A stretch of DNA of 10,193 nucleotides from the NCBI GenBank assembly GCA_050954505.1, contig JBPBPY010000070.1:1-10193 (forward strand). The letters run 5' to 3'. This document shows positions 4,919 through 10,193 of the stretch, piece by piece. The DNA comes from JAQGMO01 sp050954505 (GTDB taxonomy: Bacteria; Pseudomonadota; Gammaproteobacteria; Burkholderiales; Burkholderiaceae_D). A model generated the notes under the pieces. It searched no databases. It was not told the DNA's origin and saw only the letters and a program-made list of their open reading frames with translations. The translations under genes were made by a program, and so were the position numbers. The stretch's first letter is position 1. Every line of letters starts with the position of its first letter.

Positions 4919-7279
4919 ATGGCCACCTCCCCCACCCAAGAGTCCCCTGCCGAGCGTGCACCACGCCGGCTGGGCCTGTTTGCGCGTATCGTGCTCGGCT
5001 TTTTCGGCGTCGTTGCCGGCCTTGCCGTGTGTGGCGTGCTGGTGCTCGGGTTCATGCTCACCATGGCCTACCCCAACCTGCCTGCACTCGACTCGCTGAC
5101 CGACTACCGGCCCAAGGTTCCGCTGCGGATTTTTTCTGCCGACAATGTGCTCATCGGCGAGTTCGGCGAAGAGCGCCGCAACGTGGTGCGCTTCAATGAA
5201 ATCCCCGACATCATGAAGCAGGCCGTGCTGGCCATCGAAGATGACCGTTTCTATGAACATGGCGGTGTCGACTACGTCGGCATCCTGCGCGCGGCCGTCC
5301 ACAACATGTCGGGAGGCGCCAAGCAGGGTGCGTCGACGATCACCCAGCAGGTAGCGCGCAATTTCTTTCTCTCCAGCGAACAGACCTTGAAACGCAAGCT
5401 GTATGAAATGCTGCTGGCCTGGAAGATCGAGGAAAACCTCACCAAGGACCAGATCCTCGAGGTCTACATGAACCAGATCTACCTGGGCCAGCGCGCCTAT
5501 GGTTTTTCTTCGGCGGCCCAGATCTATTTCGGCAAGAAGCTGCCCGACATCACGCTGGCCGAGGCGGCCATGCTGGCCGGCTTGCCGAAGGCGCCGTCCG
5601 CCAACAACCCGATCATCAACCCCAAGCGCGCACGGGCACGCCAGCAGTACATCCTCGAACGCATGCACAGCCTGGGCTACATCACCGATGCGCAATTCAC
5701 CGAGGCCCGTGCCGAGGAACTGCACCTGAAGACCGACAGCACCGAGTTCGGCATCCATGCGGAGTACGTGGCCGAGACCGTGCGCCTGCTGGTGTACGAC
5801 CAGTACAAGGAAGAAACCTATACACGCGGTTTGAACGTCTTCACCACCATCACCAAGGCCGACCAGGATGCGGCCTACATCGCCCTGCGGCGCGGCGTGA
5901 TGGATTATGAAAAGCGCCATGGCTACCGGGGGCCGGAAGGCTATATCGACATCCCGGATGTCAAGGAACAGGCCGACGATGTCATCGAGACCGAGCTGGC
6001 CGACCATCCGGACAGCGACGACATCGTCGCCGCCGTGGTGCTGCAAGCCACGCCGAAAAAGATCACGGCAGTGCTGCTGTCGGGTGAGGAAATCACCATC
6101 ACCGGGCCTGGCCTGGCATTCGCCACCAACCTGCTGAGCGACAAGGCGCCGCCCAACCGGCGCGTCAAGCGTGGCGCCGTGATCCGCGTGGTGCAGGATG
6201 GCAGCGACTGGGCCGTCACGCAGATGCCGGAAGTCGAGTCGGCTTTCGTGGCCGCCAACACCGATGACGGCGCCATTCGCGCGCTGATCGGCGGCTTCGA
6301 CTACAACCGCAACAAGTTCAACCATGTGACCCAGGCCTGGCGCCAGCCGGGCTCGTCGTTCAAGCCCTTCATCTATTCCGCCTCGCTGGAAAAGGGCTTG
6401 TCGCCGGCAACGGTCATCAATGATGCGCCGATCGTCTTCAATGCCGGCCAGACCGGTGGCCAGTCCTGGGAACCGAAGAACTACGATGGCAAATACGACG
6501 GCCCGATGACCATGCGGCGCGGCCTGATGAAGTCGAAGAACATGATTTCGATTCGCATCCTGGCGCGTGTCGGCGCCAAATATGGCCAGGAATATGCCAC
6601 CCGTTTCGGTTTCGACGCCGACAAGAACCCTGCCTACCTGACGCTGGCGCTCGGTGCGGGCAATGTGACGCCACTGCAGATGGCCGGCGCCTATGCAGTG
6701 TTTGCCAATGGCGGCTACAAGGTCAACCCCTACCTGATTTCACGCATTACCGATTCCTCCGGCAAGGTGCTCTCGCAAGTTAACCCCGACCGTGCCGGCG
6801 ATGAAGCCAACCGTGTCATCGACGCACGCAATGCATTCCTGATGGACAGCATGCTGCGCGATGTGGTGCGCGCCGGTACCGCCAACAAGGCCATGGCCCT
6901 GAAACGCACCGACCTGGCCGGCAAGACCGGCACCACCAATGACTCCATCGATGCCTGGTTTGCCGGCTACCAGCCCAAGCTGGTCGGCATTGCCTGGATC
7001 GGTTTCGACCAGCCACGCAACCTGGGCAACCGCGAAACCGGTGGCGGGCTGGCGTTGCCGATCTGGATAGGCTACATGCAGAAGGCGCTCAAGAATGTGC
7101 CCAATCAAGACCGCGTGGTCCCTGAAGGCATGGTCCAGTCGGGTGGGGAATATTATTATGCCGAGTACCCGCCCACGGCTGGCGTGCGCACCCTGGGCAT
7201 GGGGGACAAACCGCCGGAGGCCGGCGCGCCACAGGAAGCGGACAAGACCCGGGACGAGGTCAAGAACGAACTGTTCTGA
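4919..7279 (+). CDS. mrcA: Penicillin-binding protein 1A (bifunctional transglycosylase/transpeptidase)
   Basis: A class A PBP that polymerises lipid II into glycan strands and crosslinks the stem peptides in the periplasm. From the ATG at 4919 the protein has 786 residues, normal for PBP1a. One N-terminal membrane anchor (about 20-50) is followed by a GT51 domain with EDDRFYEHGG (catalytic Glu107), GASTITQQVARN (138-149), ILEVYMNQIYLG (179-190) and MLAGLPKAPSANNP (218-231). An OB-like insert lies at about 340-440. The transpeptidase domain carries SSFK (nucleophile Ser479, Lys482), SKN (539-541) and KTGTT (669-673). The frame stays open upstream to a TTG at 4730, but the extra 63 residues are Ser/Cys/Lys-rich and unlike a PBP N-terminus; the segment MATSPTQESPAERAPRR before the anchor is the normal form. 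No strong SD precedes 4919. It is divergent from pilM and convergent with cyaY. The symbol ponA is also used. Confidence 0.97.
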   Translation: MATSPTQESPAERAPRRLGLFARIVLGFFGVVAGLAVCGVLVLGFMLTMAYPNLPALDSLTDYRPKVPLRIFSADNVLIGEFGEERRNVVRFNEIPDIMKQAVLAIEDDRFYEHGGVDYVGILRAAVHNMSGGAKQGASTITQQVARNFFLSSEQTLKRKLYEMLLAWKIEENLTKDQILEVYMNQIYLGQRAYGFSSAAQIYFGKKLPDITLAEAAMLAGLPKAPSANNPIINPKRARARQQYILERMHSLGYITDAQFTEARAEELHLKTDSTEFGIHAEYVAETVRLLVYDQYKEETYTRGLNVFTTITKADQDAAYIALRRGVMDYEKRHGYRGPEGYIDIPDVKEQADDVIETELADHPDSDDIVAAVVLQATPKKITAVLLSGEEITITGPGLAFATNLLSDKAPPNRRVKRGAVIRVVQDGSDWAVTQMPEVESAFVAANTDDGAIRALIGGFDYNRNKFNHVTQAWRQPGSSFKPFIYSASLEKGLSPATVINDAPIVFNAGQTGGQSWEPKNYDGKYDGPMTMRRGLMKSKNMISIRILARVGAKYGQEYATRFGFDADKNPAYLTLALGAGNVTPLQMAGAYAVFANGGYKVNPYLISRITDSSGKVLSQVNPDRAGDEANRVIDARNAFLMDSMLRDVVRAGTANKAMALKRTDLAGKTGTTNDSIDAWFAGYQPKLVGIAWIGFDQPRNLGNRETGGGLALPIWIGYMQKALKNVPNQDRVVPEGMVQSGGEYYYAEYPPTAGVRTLGMGDKPPEAGAPQEADKTRDEVKNELF

Positions 7280-7482
7280 CGTTTTGCGGCGCTGGCTGCG
7301 TCCCGGGCAGCGGATACAAACATCAGTCTGGAACACCGGTTTCCAGTGCCGCACCGGACCGCGGCTGCAGGTGTCTCTGCCGGGGCCGCCTTCAGACCTT
7401 GCGCTGTACGCCGCATCCCGTTCTCAGCGGCGGTCATCAGTGGCGGTCATCCGTGTCCGGCTGCTGCTGCAGACACCTGCTG

Positions 7483-7508
7483 CAAAACCTGCCTCGAACC
7501 AGGGTTTG
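7483..7508. terminator. Imperfect hairpin, possible weak terminator
   Basis: CAAAACCTG (7483-7491) and CAGGGTTTG (7500-7508) pair over 9 bp with one mismatch around an 8-nt loop. In the direction of cyaY transcription the 3' arm ends in GTTTTG, which is only a vestigial U-tract. It could help end the cyaY transcript, or the mrcA transcript from the other side, but it is not a strong Rho-independent terminator. Confidence 0.25.
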
Positions 7509-7524
7509 AAACCGCTGCCCCAAC

Positions 7525-7556
7525 CACTGTCACACTGTCCCACTGTCCCACTGTCC
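7525..7556. repeat. 8-bp tandem repeat, four units (CACTGTCN)
   Basis: Four head-to-tail 8-bp units: CACTGTCA once, then CACTGTCC three times. The last three are identical. The tract is in non-coding DNA between mrcA and cyaY, 61 bp past the cyaY stop codon on the cyaY transcript side. A unit length of 8 is not a multiple of three, and the identity of the copies fits recent slippage. Confidence 0.9.
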
Positions 7557-7617
7557 CGATTTCATTGCCTCGGTTCTGTTGCCGATACCGCTTTGCCGTA
7601 TTGGCCAGACGCCGCGA

Positions 7618-7950
7618 TCAGGCAGTCAGCGTTACCGTTTCACCGGTCTGGCTGCTGACCATCGCCGACAGCGCTGCAAACAATTCCGAGCCGTCGCGGG
7701 TATTGATCCACTGGTCGCCGGCGCGTTTGTAGTGGAAACCGCCGGACTTGGCGGCAATCCACATTTCCTTCATCGGCGCCTGGCTGTTAATGATGATCTT
7801 GGTGTTGCTGTCCGCGAGTTCGACTTCGAGCACATTGCCGCTGCGCTTGCATTCAATATCGATATCGGTGTTGTCGGCGATGTCTTCCAGAGCGGTTTCA
7901 ATCGTCGTCAATGTTGATTCGGCCAGCGCCAGGAATTCCGATTCTGTCAT
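7618..7950 (-). CDS. cyaY: Iron donor/frataxin-like protein CyaY
   Basis: CyaY is the bacterial frataxin. It binds iron through an acidic ridge and modulates iron-sulfur cluster assembly on IscS/IscU in the cytoplasm. The 110-residue product matches the family's length. The start MTESEFLALAE leads into an acidic first helix (ETALEDIADNTDIDIE), followed by the beta-sheet core with NTKIIINSQAPMKEMWIA, SGGFHY and WINTRDGSELF, all frataxin hallmarks. The ATG at 7950 has GGAG 6-7 nt upstream. An in-frame ATG at 7962 (four residues longer, with AGGA close by) is the alternative; the longer open frame further upstream overlaps lptM and is not supported. It is divergent from lptM, an adjacency also found in Enterobacteria (cyaY next to yifL/lptM). 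Confidence 0.96.
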   Translation of the reverse strand: MTESEFLALAESTLTTIETALEDIADNTDIDIECKRSGNVLEVELADSNTKIIINSQAPMKEMWIAAKSGGFHYKRAGDQWINTRDGSELFAALSAMVSSQTGETVTLTA

Positions 7951-7972
7951 GCTACACTCCATTTTTCCTGCG

Positions 7973-8001
7973 TTGTTCAATCTACCCTTCGCCATTCTAA
8001 T
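7973..8001 (+). promoter_or_regulatory. Candidate lptM-lysA promoter
   Basis: TTGTTC (7973-7978), a 17-bp spacer, and TCTAAT (7996-8001; five of six matches to TATAAT). Transcription would begin near 8008, which would place the GTG at 8003 outside the transcript and favour a downstream start such as TTG at 8024. It is interleaved with the candidate cyaY promoter on the other strand. Consensus matching by eye only. Confidence 0.3.
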
Positions 8002-8007
8002 CGTGAA
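7979..8007 (-). promoter_or_regulatory. Candidate cyaY promoter
   Basis: On the minus strand, TTCACG (8007-8002), a 17-bp spacer, and TAGATT (7984-7979). The predicted start near 7972 gives a leader of about 20 nt carrying the GGAG ribosome-binding site for the ATG at 7950. Position and spacing are good; hexamer matches are moderate. Confidence 0.4.
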
Positions 8008-8332
8008 ACCTTCTTTTTTATTTTTGCCGCAACGCCCCGGCGCCCGGGGCCGTACAACCGGTTTTGCATCGGTGCTGCTGATGGGCGCCATCGGGTTGCT
8101 GGGTGGCTGTGGACAGGTTGGCCCGTTGAGAATGCCGGTGCGCCCGCAGACGCAGATCGCGCCGCCGCCCATGCCGCCGGCTGGCAGCGTTACGCCTGCT
8201 GCCAGCACCGCGCCAGTCACTGAAGCTGCGCCATTCGCCACACCGGCCGGCAAGGCCGACGAAATCCCGGCTACCCCGGGCGGCCCGGCGGCAAACCAGT
8301 CGCCCGTTCCAACGGCACCCGCCTCCCGATAA
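8003..8332 (+). CDS. lptM: LPS translocon maturation chaperone LptM-like lipoprotein
   Basis: A small outer-membrane-type lipoprotein of the LptM (formerly YifL/LppL) family, which assists oxidative maturation of the LPS translocon LptD. The h-region FASVLLMGAIGLLGGC ends in a lipobox (Cys36 from this start), followed directly by GQVGPLRMP, the short conserved motif of the family (CGQxGPLxxP). The rest is a disordered Pro/Ala/Thr-rich tail, longer than in E. coli. The start is uncertain: GTG at 8003 gives 109 residues beginning VKPSF; TTG at 8024 gives a more ordinary signal peptide (LPQRPGARGR plus the h-region); ATG at 7949 would overlap the cyaY start. None has a clear SD. lysA follows after 16 nt, so the two are probably one transcript. 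Family identity is good; the in-cell role in this organism is inferred. Confidence 0.85.
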   Translation: MKPSFLFLPQRPGARGRTTGFASVLLMGAIGLLGGCGQVGPLRMPVRPQTQIAPPPMPPAGSVTPAASTAPVTEAAPFATPAGKADEIPATPGGPAANQSPVPTAPASR

Positions 8333-8348
8333 TCACACCTTCGCCCTC

Positions 8349-9635
8349 ATGTCGCATTTTTCCTATCGCAATGGCGTGCTGTACGCCGAACAAATTCCCC
8401 TGGCTGCCATCGCGCGCCAATATGGCACGCCTGCCTATGTCTACTCCAAGGCAGCGCTGCTGGAAAATTTCGCCGCCTATCACGACGCCTGCCAGCGCCC
8501 TCAAGGCAGCAGCAGCGGCACCATCTTTTTCTCCGTCAAATCGAATTCCAACCTTGCCATCCTCAGCCTGCTGGCGCGGGCCGGCAGTGGCTTCGACATC
8601 GTTTCGGGCGGCGAATTGCAGCGCGTGCTGGCCGCTGGCGGCGATCCGCGCAAGACGATTTTTTCCGGGGTGGGCAAGAGCCGGGCTGAAATGCGCCTGG
8701 CGCTCGAACACGACATCCTGTGCTTCAATGTGGAATCGATTCCCGAACTGCACCGGCTCAATGATGTGGCCGGCAATCTCGGCAAGAAGGCGCCGGTCTC
8801 GCTGCGCGTCAATCCCAACGTCGATGCCAAGACCCATCCCTATATTTCCACCGGTTTGAAGGACAACAAATTCGGCGTCGCCTATGAAGATGCGTTGGCA
8901 ACCTATCGCAGCGCCGCCGCCATGGCCAATCTCGAGGTCGTCGGCATCGATTGCCATATCGGCTCACAGCTGCTCGACGACGCACCATTGCTCGAAGCGC
9001 TCGACAAGGTCATTGAACTGGTCGACCAGCTGGCCGCCGACGGCATTGGCCTGCACCACGTCGATCTGGGCGGCGGCATCGGCATTACCTATGACGATGA
9101 AACCCCGGTAGCCGTGGCTGGCTATCTTGGCCGGGTGTTTGCCCGCATCGATGCCTGGCGCGCCGAGAAATATCAGGGCAAGCCGGTGGCAGTGATGTTC
9201 GAGCCGGGCCGCTCGATCGTCGGCAACACCGGCGTGCTGCTCACCGAAGTGCAGTTCCTCAAACATGGCGCCAGCAAGAATTTCGCCATTGTCGACGCCG
9301 CCATGAATGACCTCATGCGTCCAGCCATGTATGAAGCGTTCCATGGCGTGCTGCCGCTGCAAAAGCGTGCCGACCAGGTTCAGGTGTATGACATTGTCGG
9401 CCCGGTCTGCGAGTCGGGCGACTGGCTGGCGCGTGCCCGGGCACTGGCGCTGGAAGAAGGCGACCTGCTGGCACTGATGTCGGCGGGTGCATACGGCATG
9501 ACGATGGCATCGAACTACAACAGCCGGCCGCGCGCCGTCGAATTGCTTGTCGATGGCCAGGCAGTCCATGTGATTCGCAAGCGGGAAGACACGCTGGCCT
9601 TGTTTGCCCTTGAAACGATTCCCGCCGACAGCTGA
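8349..9635 (+). CDS. lysA: Diaminopimelate decarboxylase LysA
   Basis: A PLP-dependent fold-III decarboxylase converting meso-2,6-diaminopimelate to L-lysine, the last step of lysine synthesis, in the cytoplasm. It has 428 residues, normal for the family. Conserved elements in order are FFSVKSNSN (PLP-binding Lys64), GSGFDIVSGGEL (79-90), RVNPNVDAKTHPYISTGL (153-170), DCHIGSQ (His203), DLGGGIGI (phosphate-binding, 239-246), EPGRSIVGNTG (285-295), DAAMNDLMRPAMY (316-328), GPVCESGDWLA (catalytic-loop Cys354, from the other subunit of the dimer) and SAGAYGMTMASNYNSRPR (Tyr382). All key residues are present. The ATG at 8349 begins the typical MSHFSYRNG N-terminus; there is no clear SD, so translation may depend on lptM. 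It is convergent with ccsB, with 45 nt between stops. Confidence 0.97.
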   Translation: MSHFSYRNGVLYAEQIPLAAIARQYGTPAYVYSKAALLENFAAYHDACQRPQGSSSGTIFFSVKSNSNLAILSLLARAGSGFDIVSGGELQRVLAAGGDPRKTIFSGVGKSRAEMRLALEHDILCFNVESIPELHRLNDVAGNLGKKAPVSLRVNPNVDAKTHPYISTGLKDNKFGVAYEDALATYRSAAAMANLEVVGIDCHIGSQLLDDAPLLEALDKVIELVDQLAADGIGLHHVDLGGGIGITYDDETPVAVAGYLGRVFARIDAWRAEKYQGKPVAVMFEPGRSIVGNTGVLLTEVQFLKHGASKNFAIVDAAMNDLMRPAMYEAFHGVLPLQKRADQVQVYDIVGPVCESGDWLARARALALEEGDLLALMSAGAYGMTMASNYNSRPRAVELLVDGQAVHVIRKREDTLALFALETIPADS

Positions 9636-9661
9636 GACCCCGGCATGCGCTGCAAGCCAGT

Positions 9662-9675
9662 CCCGCTGCCGCGGG
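9662..9675. terminator. GC hairpin between convergent lysA and ccsB
   Basis: CCCGC-TGCC-GCGGG is a perfect 5-bp stem with a 4-nt loop in the 45-bp gap between the two stop codons, able to form on either transcript. No T-tract follows on either strand, so termination may be weak or Rho-dependent. Confidence 0.3.
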
Positions 9676-9680
9676 CCGGC

Positions 9681-10193
9681 TCAGAGTTCGCCGTAGGAAT
9701 GCAGGCCGGAGAGGAACATGTTGACACCCAGGAAGGCAAAGGTGGTCACCAGCAAACCGACCACTGCCCACCACGCTGCCACCTGGCCGCGCAAGCCTTT
9801 CATCAGCCGCATGTGCAGCCAGGCGGCATAGTTCAGCCAGACGATCAGGGCCCAGGTTTCCTTCGGGTCCCATGACCAGTAGCCACCCCAGGCTTCGGCA
9901 GCCCACAGGCCGCCCAGGATGGTGGCAATGGTAAAGAAGGTAAAGCCGACGGCGATGGATTTGTACATCACATCATCGAGAACTTCGAGCGCAGGCAGGC
10001 GGTCGACGAACACGCCATGCGACTTGAGCAGGTAAGCCACGCCGACCATGGCAGCCAGTGAAAAGGTGCCGTAGCCGATGAAGTTGGCCGGCACGTGAAT
10101 CTTCATCCACCAGCTTTGCAGCGCCGGCACCAGCGGCTGGATTTCGGCAGCGTCGCGTCTGACCGTGTACCAGAGCAGGAAACCGACTGCGGC
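9681..10193 (-). CDS. ccsB: System II cytochrome c biogenesis protein CcsB (ResC/CcsA family), C-terminal part
   Basis: An inner-membrane haem-handling protein that, with ResB/Ccs1, delivers and ligates haem to apocytochromes c on the periplasmic side. The last 170 residues are visible and the frame is open to the right edge. The tryptophan-rich WWD signature WGGYWSWDPKETW is at 102-114 of the visible part. Flanking histidines candidate for haem ligation are His33 (KIHVPANFIGYG) and His127 (YAAWLHMR). At least four membrane spans surround these, and the protein ends HSYGEL. An internal GTG at 10130 is not the start, because conserved-looking sequence continues upstream (AAVGFLLWYTVRRDAAEIQ). 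The partner resB would be expected upstream, outside the window. Naming varies (ccsA, ccsB, resC); family membership is secure. Confidence 0.95.
   Translation of the reverse strand, partial: AAVGFLLWYTVRRDAAEIQPLVPALQSWWMKIHVPANFIGYGTFSLAAMVGVAYLLKSHGVFVDRLPALEVLDDVMYKSIAVGFTFFTIATILGGLWAAEAWGGYWSWDPKETWALIVWLNYAAWLHMRLMKGLRGQVAAWWAVVGLLVTTFAFLGVNMFLSGLHSYGEL

Larger units (their letters stand above)
7280..7617. other. Repeat-containing gene-free stretch between convergent mrcA and cyaY
   Basis: No credible gene is seen in these 338 bp; open frames here lack recognisable motifs. The region holds a GCTGC/GCAGC hairpin just after mrcA (about 7296-7312, no T-tract), CCGGT/ACCGG arms (7336-7340/7353-7357), a perfect 10-bp inverted repeat (7367-7376 with 7471-7480), a 10-bp direct repeat (7429-7438, 7442-7451), an imperfect 9-bp hairpin (7483-7508) and an 8-bp tandem repeat (7525-7556). 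It serves as the 3' flank of both genes. No clean intrinsic terminator with a U-tract was found for either. Confidence 0.65.

Noticed and set aside
4859..6325. Minus-strand open frame (488 codons) opposite mrcA
   Set aside because: It is a mirror frame of the PBP1a transglycosylase domain; the conserved catalytic motifs are on the plus strand.
7296..7312. Intrinsic terminator directly after mrcA
   Set aside because: The GCTGC/GCAGC stem is short and followed by GGATACAAAC rather than a T-tract, so it is noted only as a hairpin in the gap description.
7488..7508. tRNA T-arm-like GGTTCGA on the minus strand, a possible tRNA remnant or attachment site
   Set aside because: The T-stem does not pair correctly around a 7-nt loop, and no anticodon arm, acceptor stem or CCA context is nearby. 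It is better explained as an imperfect hairpin.
7525..7556. CRISPR-like array
   Set aside because: The 8-bp units are directly adjacent without spacers, far too short for CRISPR repeats, and no cas genes are present.
8271..8957. Minus-strand open frame (228 codons) opposite lysA
   Set aside because: It is antisense to the LysA PLP-binding region and its product shows no independent motif.
1..10193. A novel defence, mobile or biosynthetic system
   Set aside because: Every substantial coding region belongs to a well-known housekeeping or pilus family in an order typical of Burkholderiales. No integrase, transposase, toxin-antitoxin or unknown multi-gene cluster was seen.

Overview
This window is ordinary housekeeping chromosome from a GC-rich betaproteobacterium. 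The gene order and the use of a System II (CcsB) cytochrome c maturation protein point to Burkholderiales, probably Oxalobacteraceae (a Massilia/Herbaspirillum-like organism). That placement is an inference from gene content, not from a database match. I see no insertion sequence, prophage, CRISPR array, tRNA or rRNA, and no convincing undescribed system. The points worth a second look are unusual protein extensions and intergenic DNA structure.

Layout. Positions 1-4445 (minus strand) hold the type IV pilus alignment operon pilM-pilN-pilO-pilP-pilQ, transcribed leftward; pilQ runs off the left edge. PilM is the actin-like cytoplasmic partner. PilN and PilO are bitopic inner-membrane proteins, PilP is the periplasmic lipoprotein, and PilQ is the outer-membrane secretin. 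Three of the four gene junctions are ATGA overlaps, so translation is probably coupled. PilN, PilP and PilQ each carry an unusual low-complexity or hydrophobic extension.

Positions 4446-4918 are a divergent, partly AT-rich control region holding a dyad, a 21-bp-phased direct repeat and candidate promoters. From 4919 to 7279 (plus strand) lies mrcA/ponA, a class A penicillin-binding protein (PBP1a) that polymerises and crosslinks peptidoglycan, the layer the pilus machine must cross.

Positions 7280-7617 are a gene-free stretch between the convergent mrcA and cyaY. It holds an 8-bp tandem repeat and several inverted and direct repeats.

Positions 7618-7950 (minus) encode frataxin CyaY (iron-sulfur cluster/iron handling). 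Divergent from it are lptM (8003-8332, a small lipoprotein linked to LPS translocon assembly) and lysA (8349-9635, the last step of lysine biosynthesis, using the peptidoglycan precursor meso-diaminopimelate). lptM and lysA are 16 nt apart and probably co-transcribed. Converging on lysA from the right edge is the C-terminal part of ccsB (9681-10193, minus), the haem-handling subunit of System II cytochrome c biogenesis.

Much of the window therefore serves the cell envelope: pilus assembly, murein synthesis, outer-membrane LPS assembly, diaminopimelate/lysine metabolism and periplasmic cytochrome maturation.
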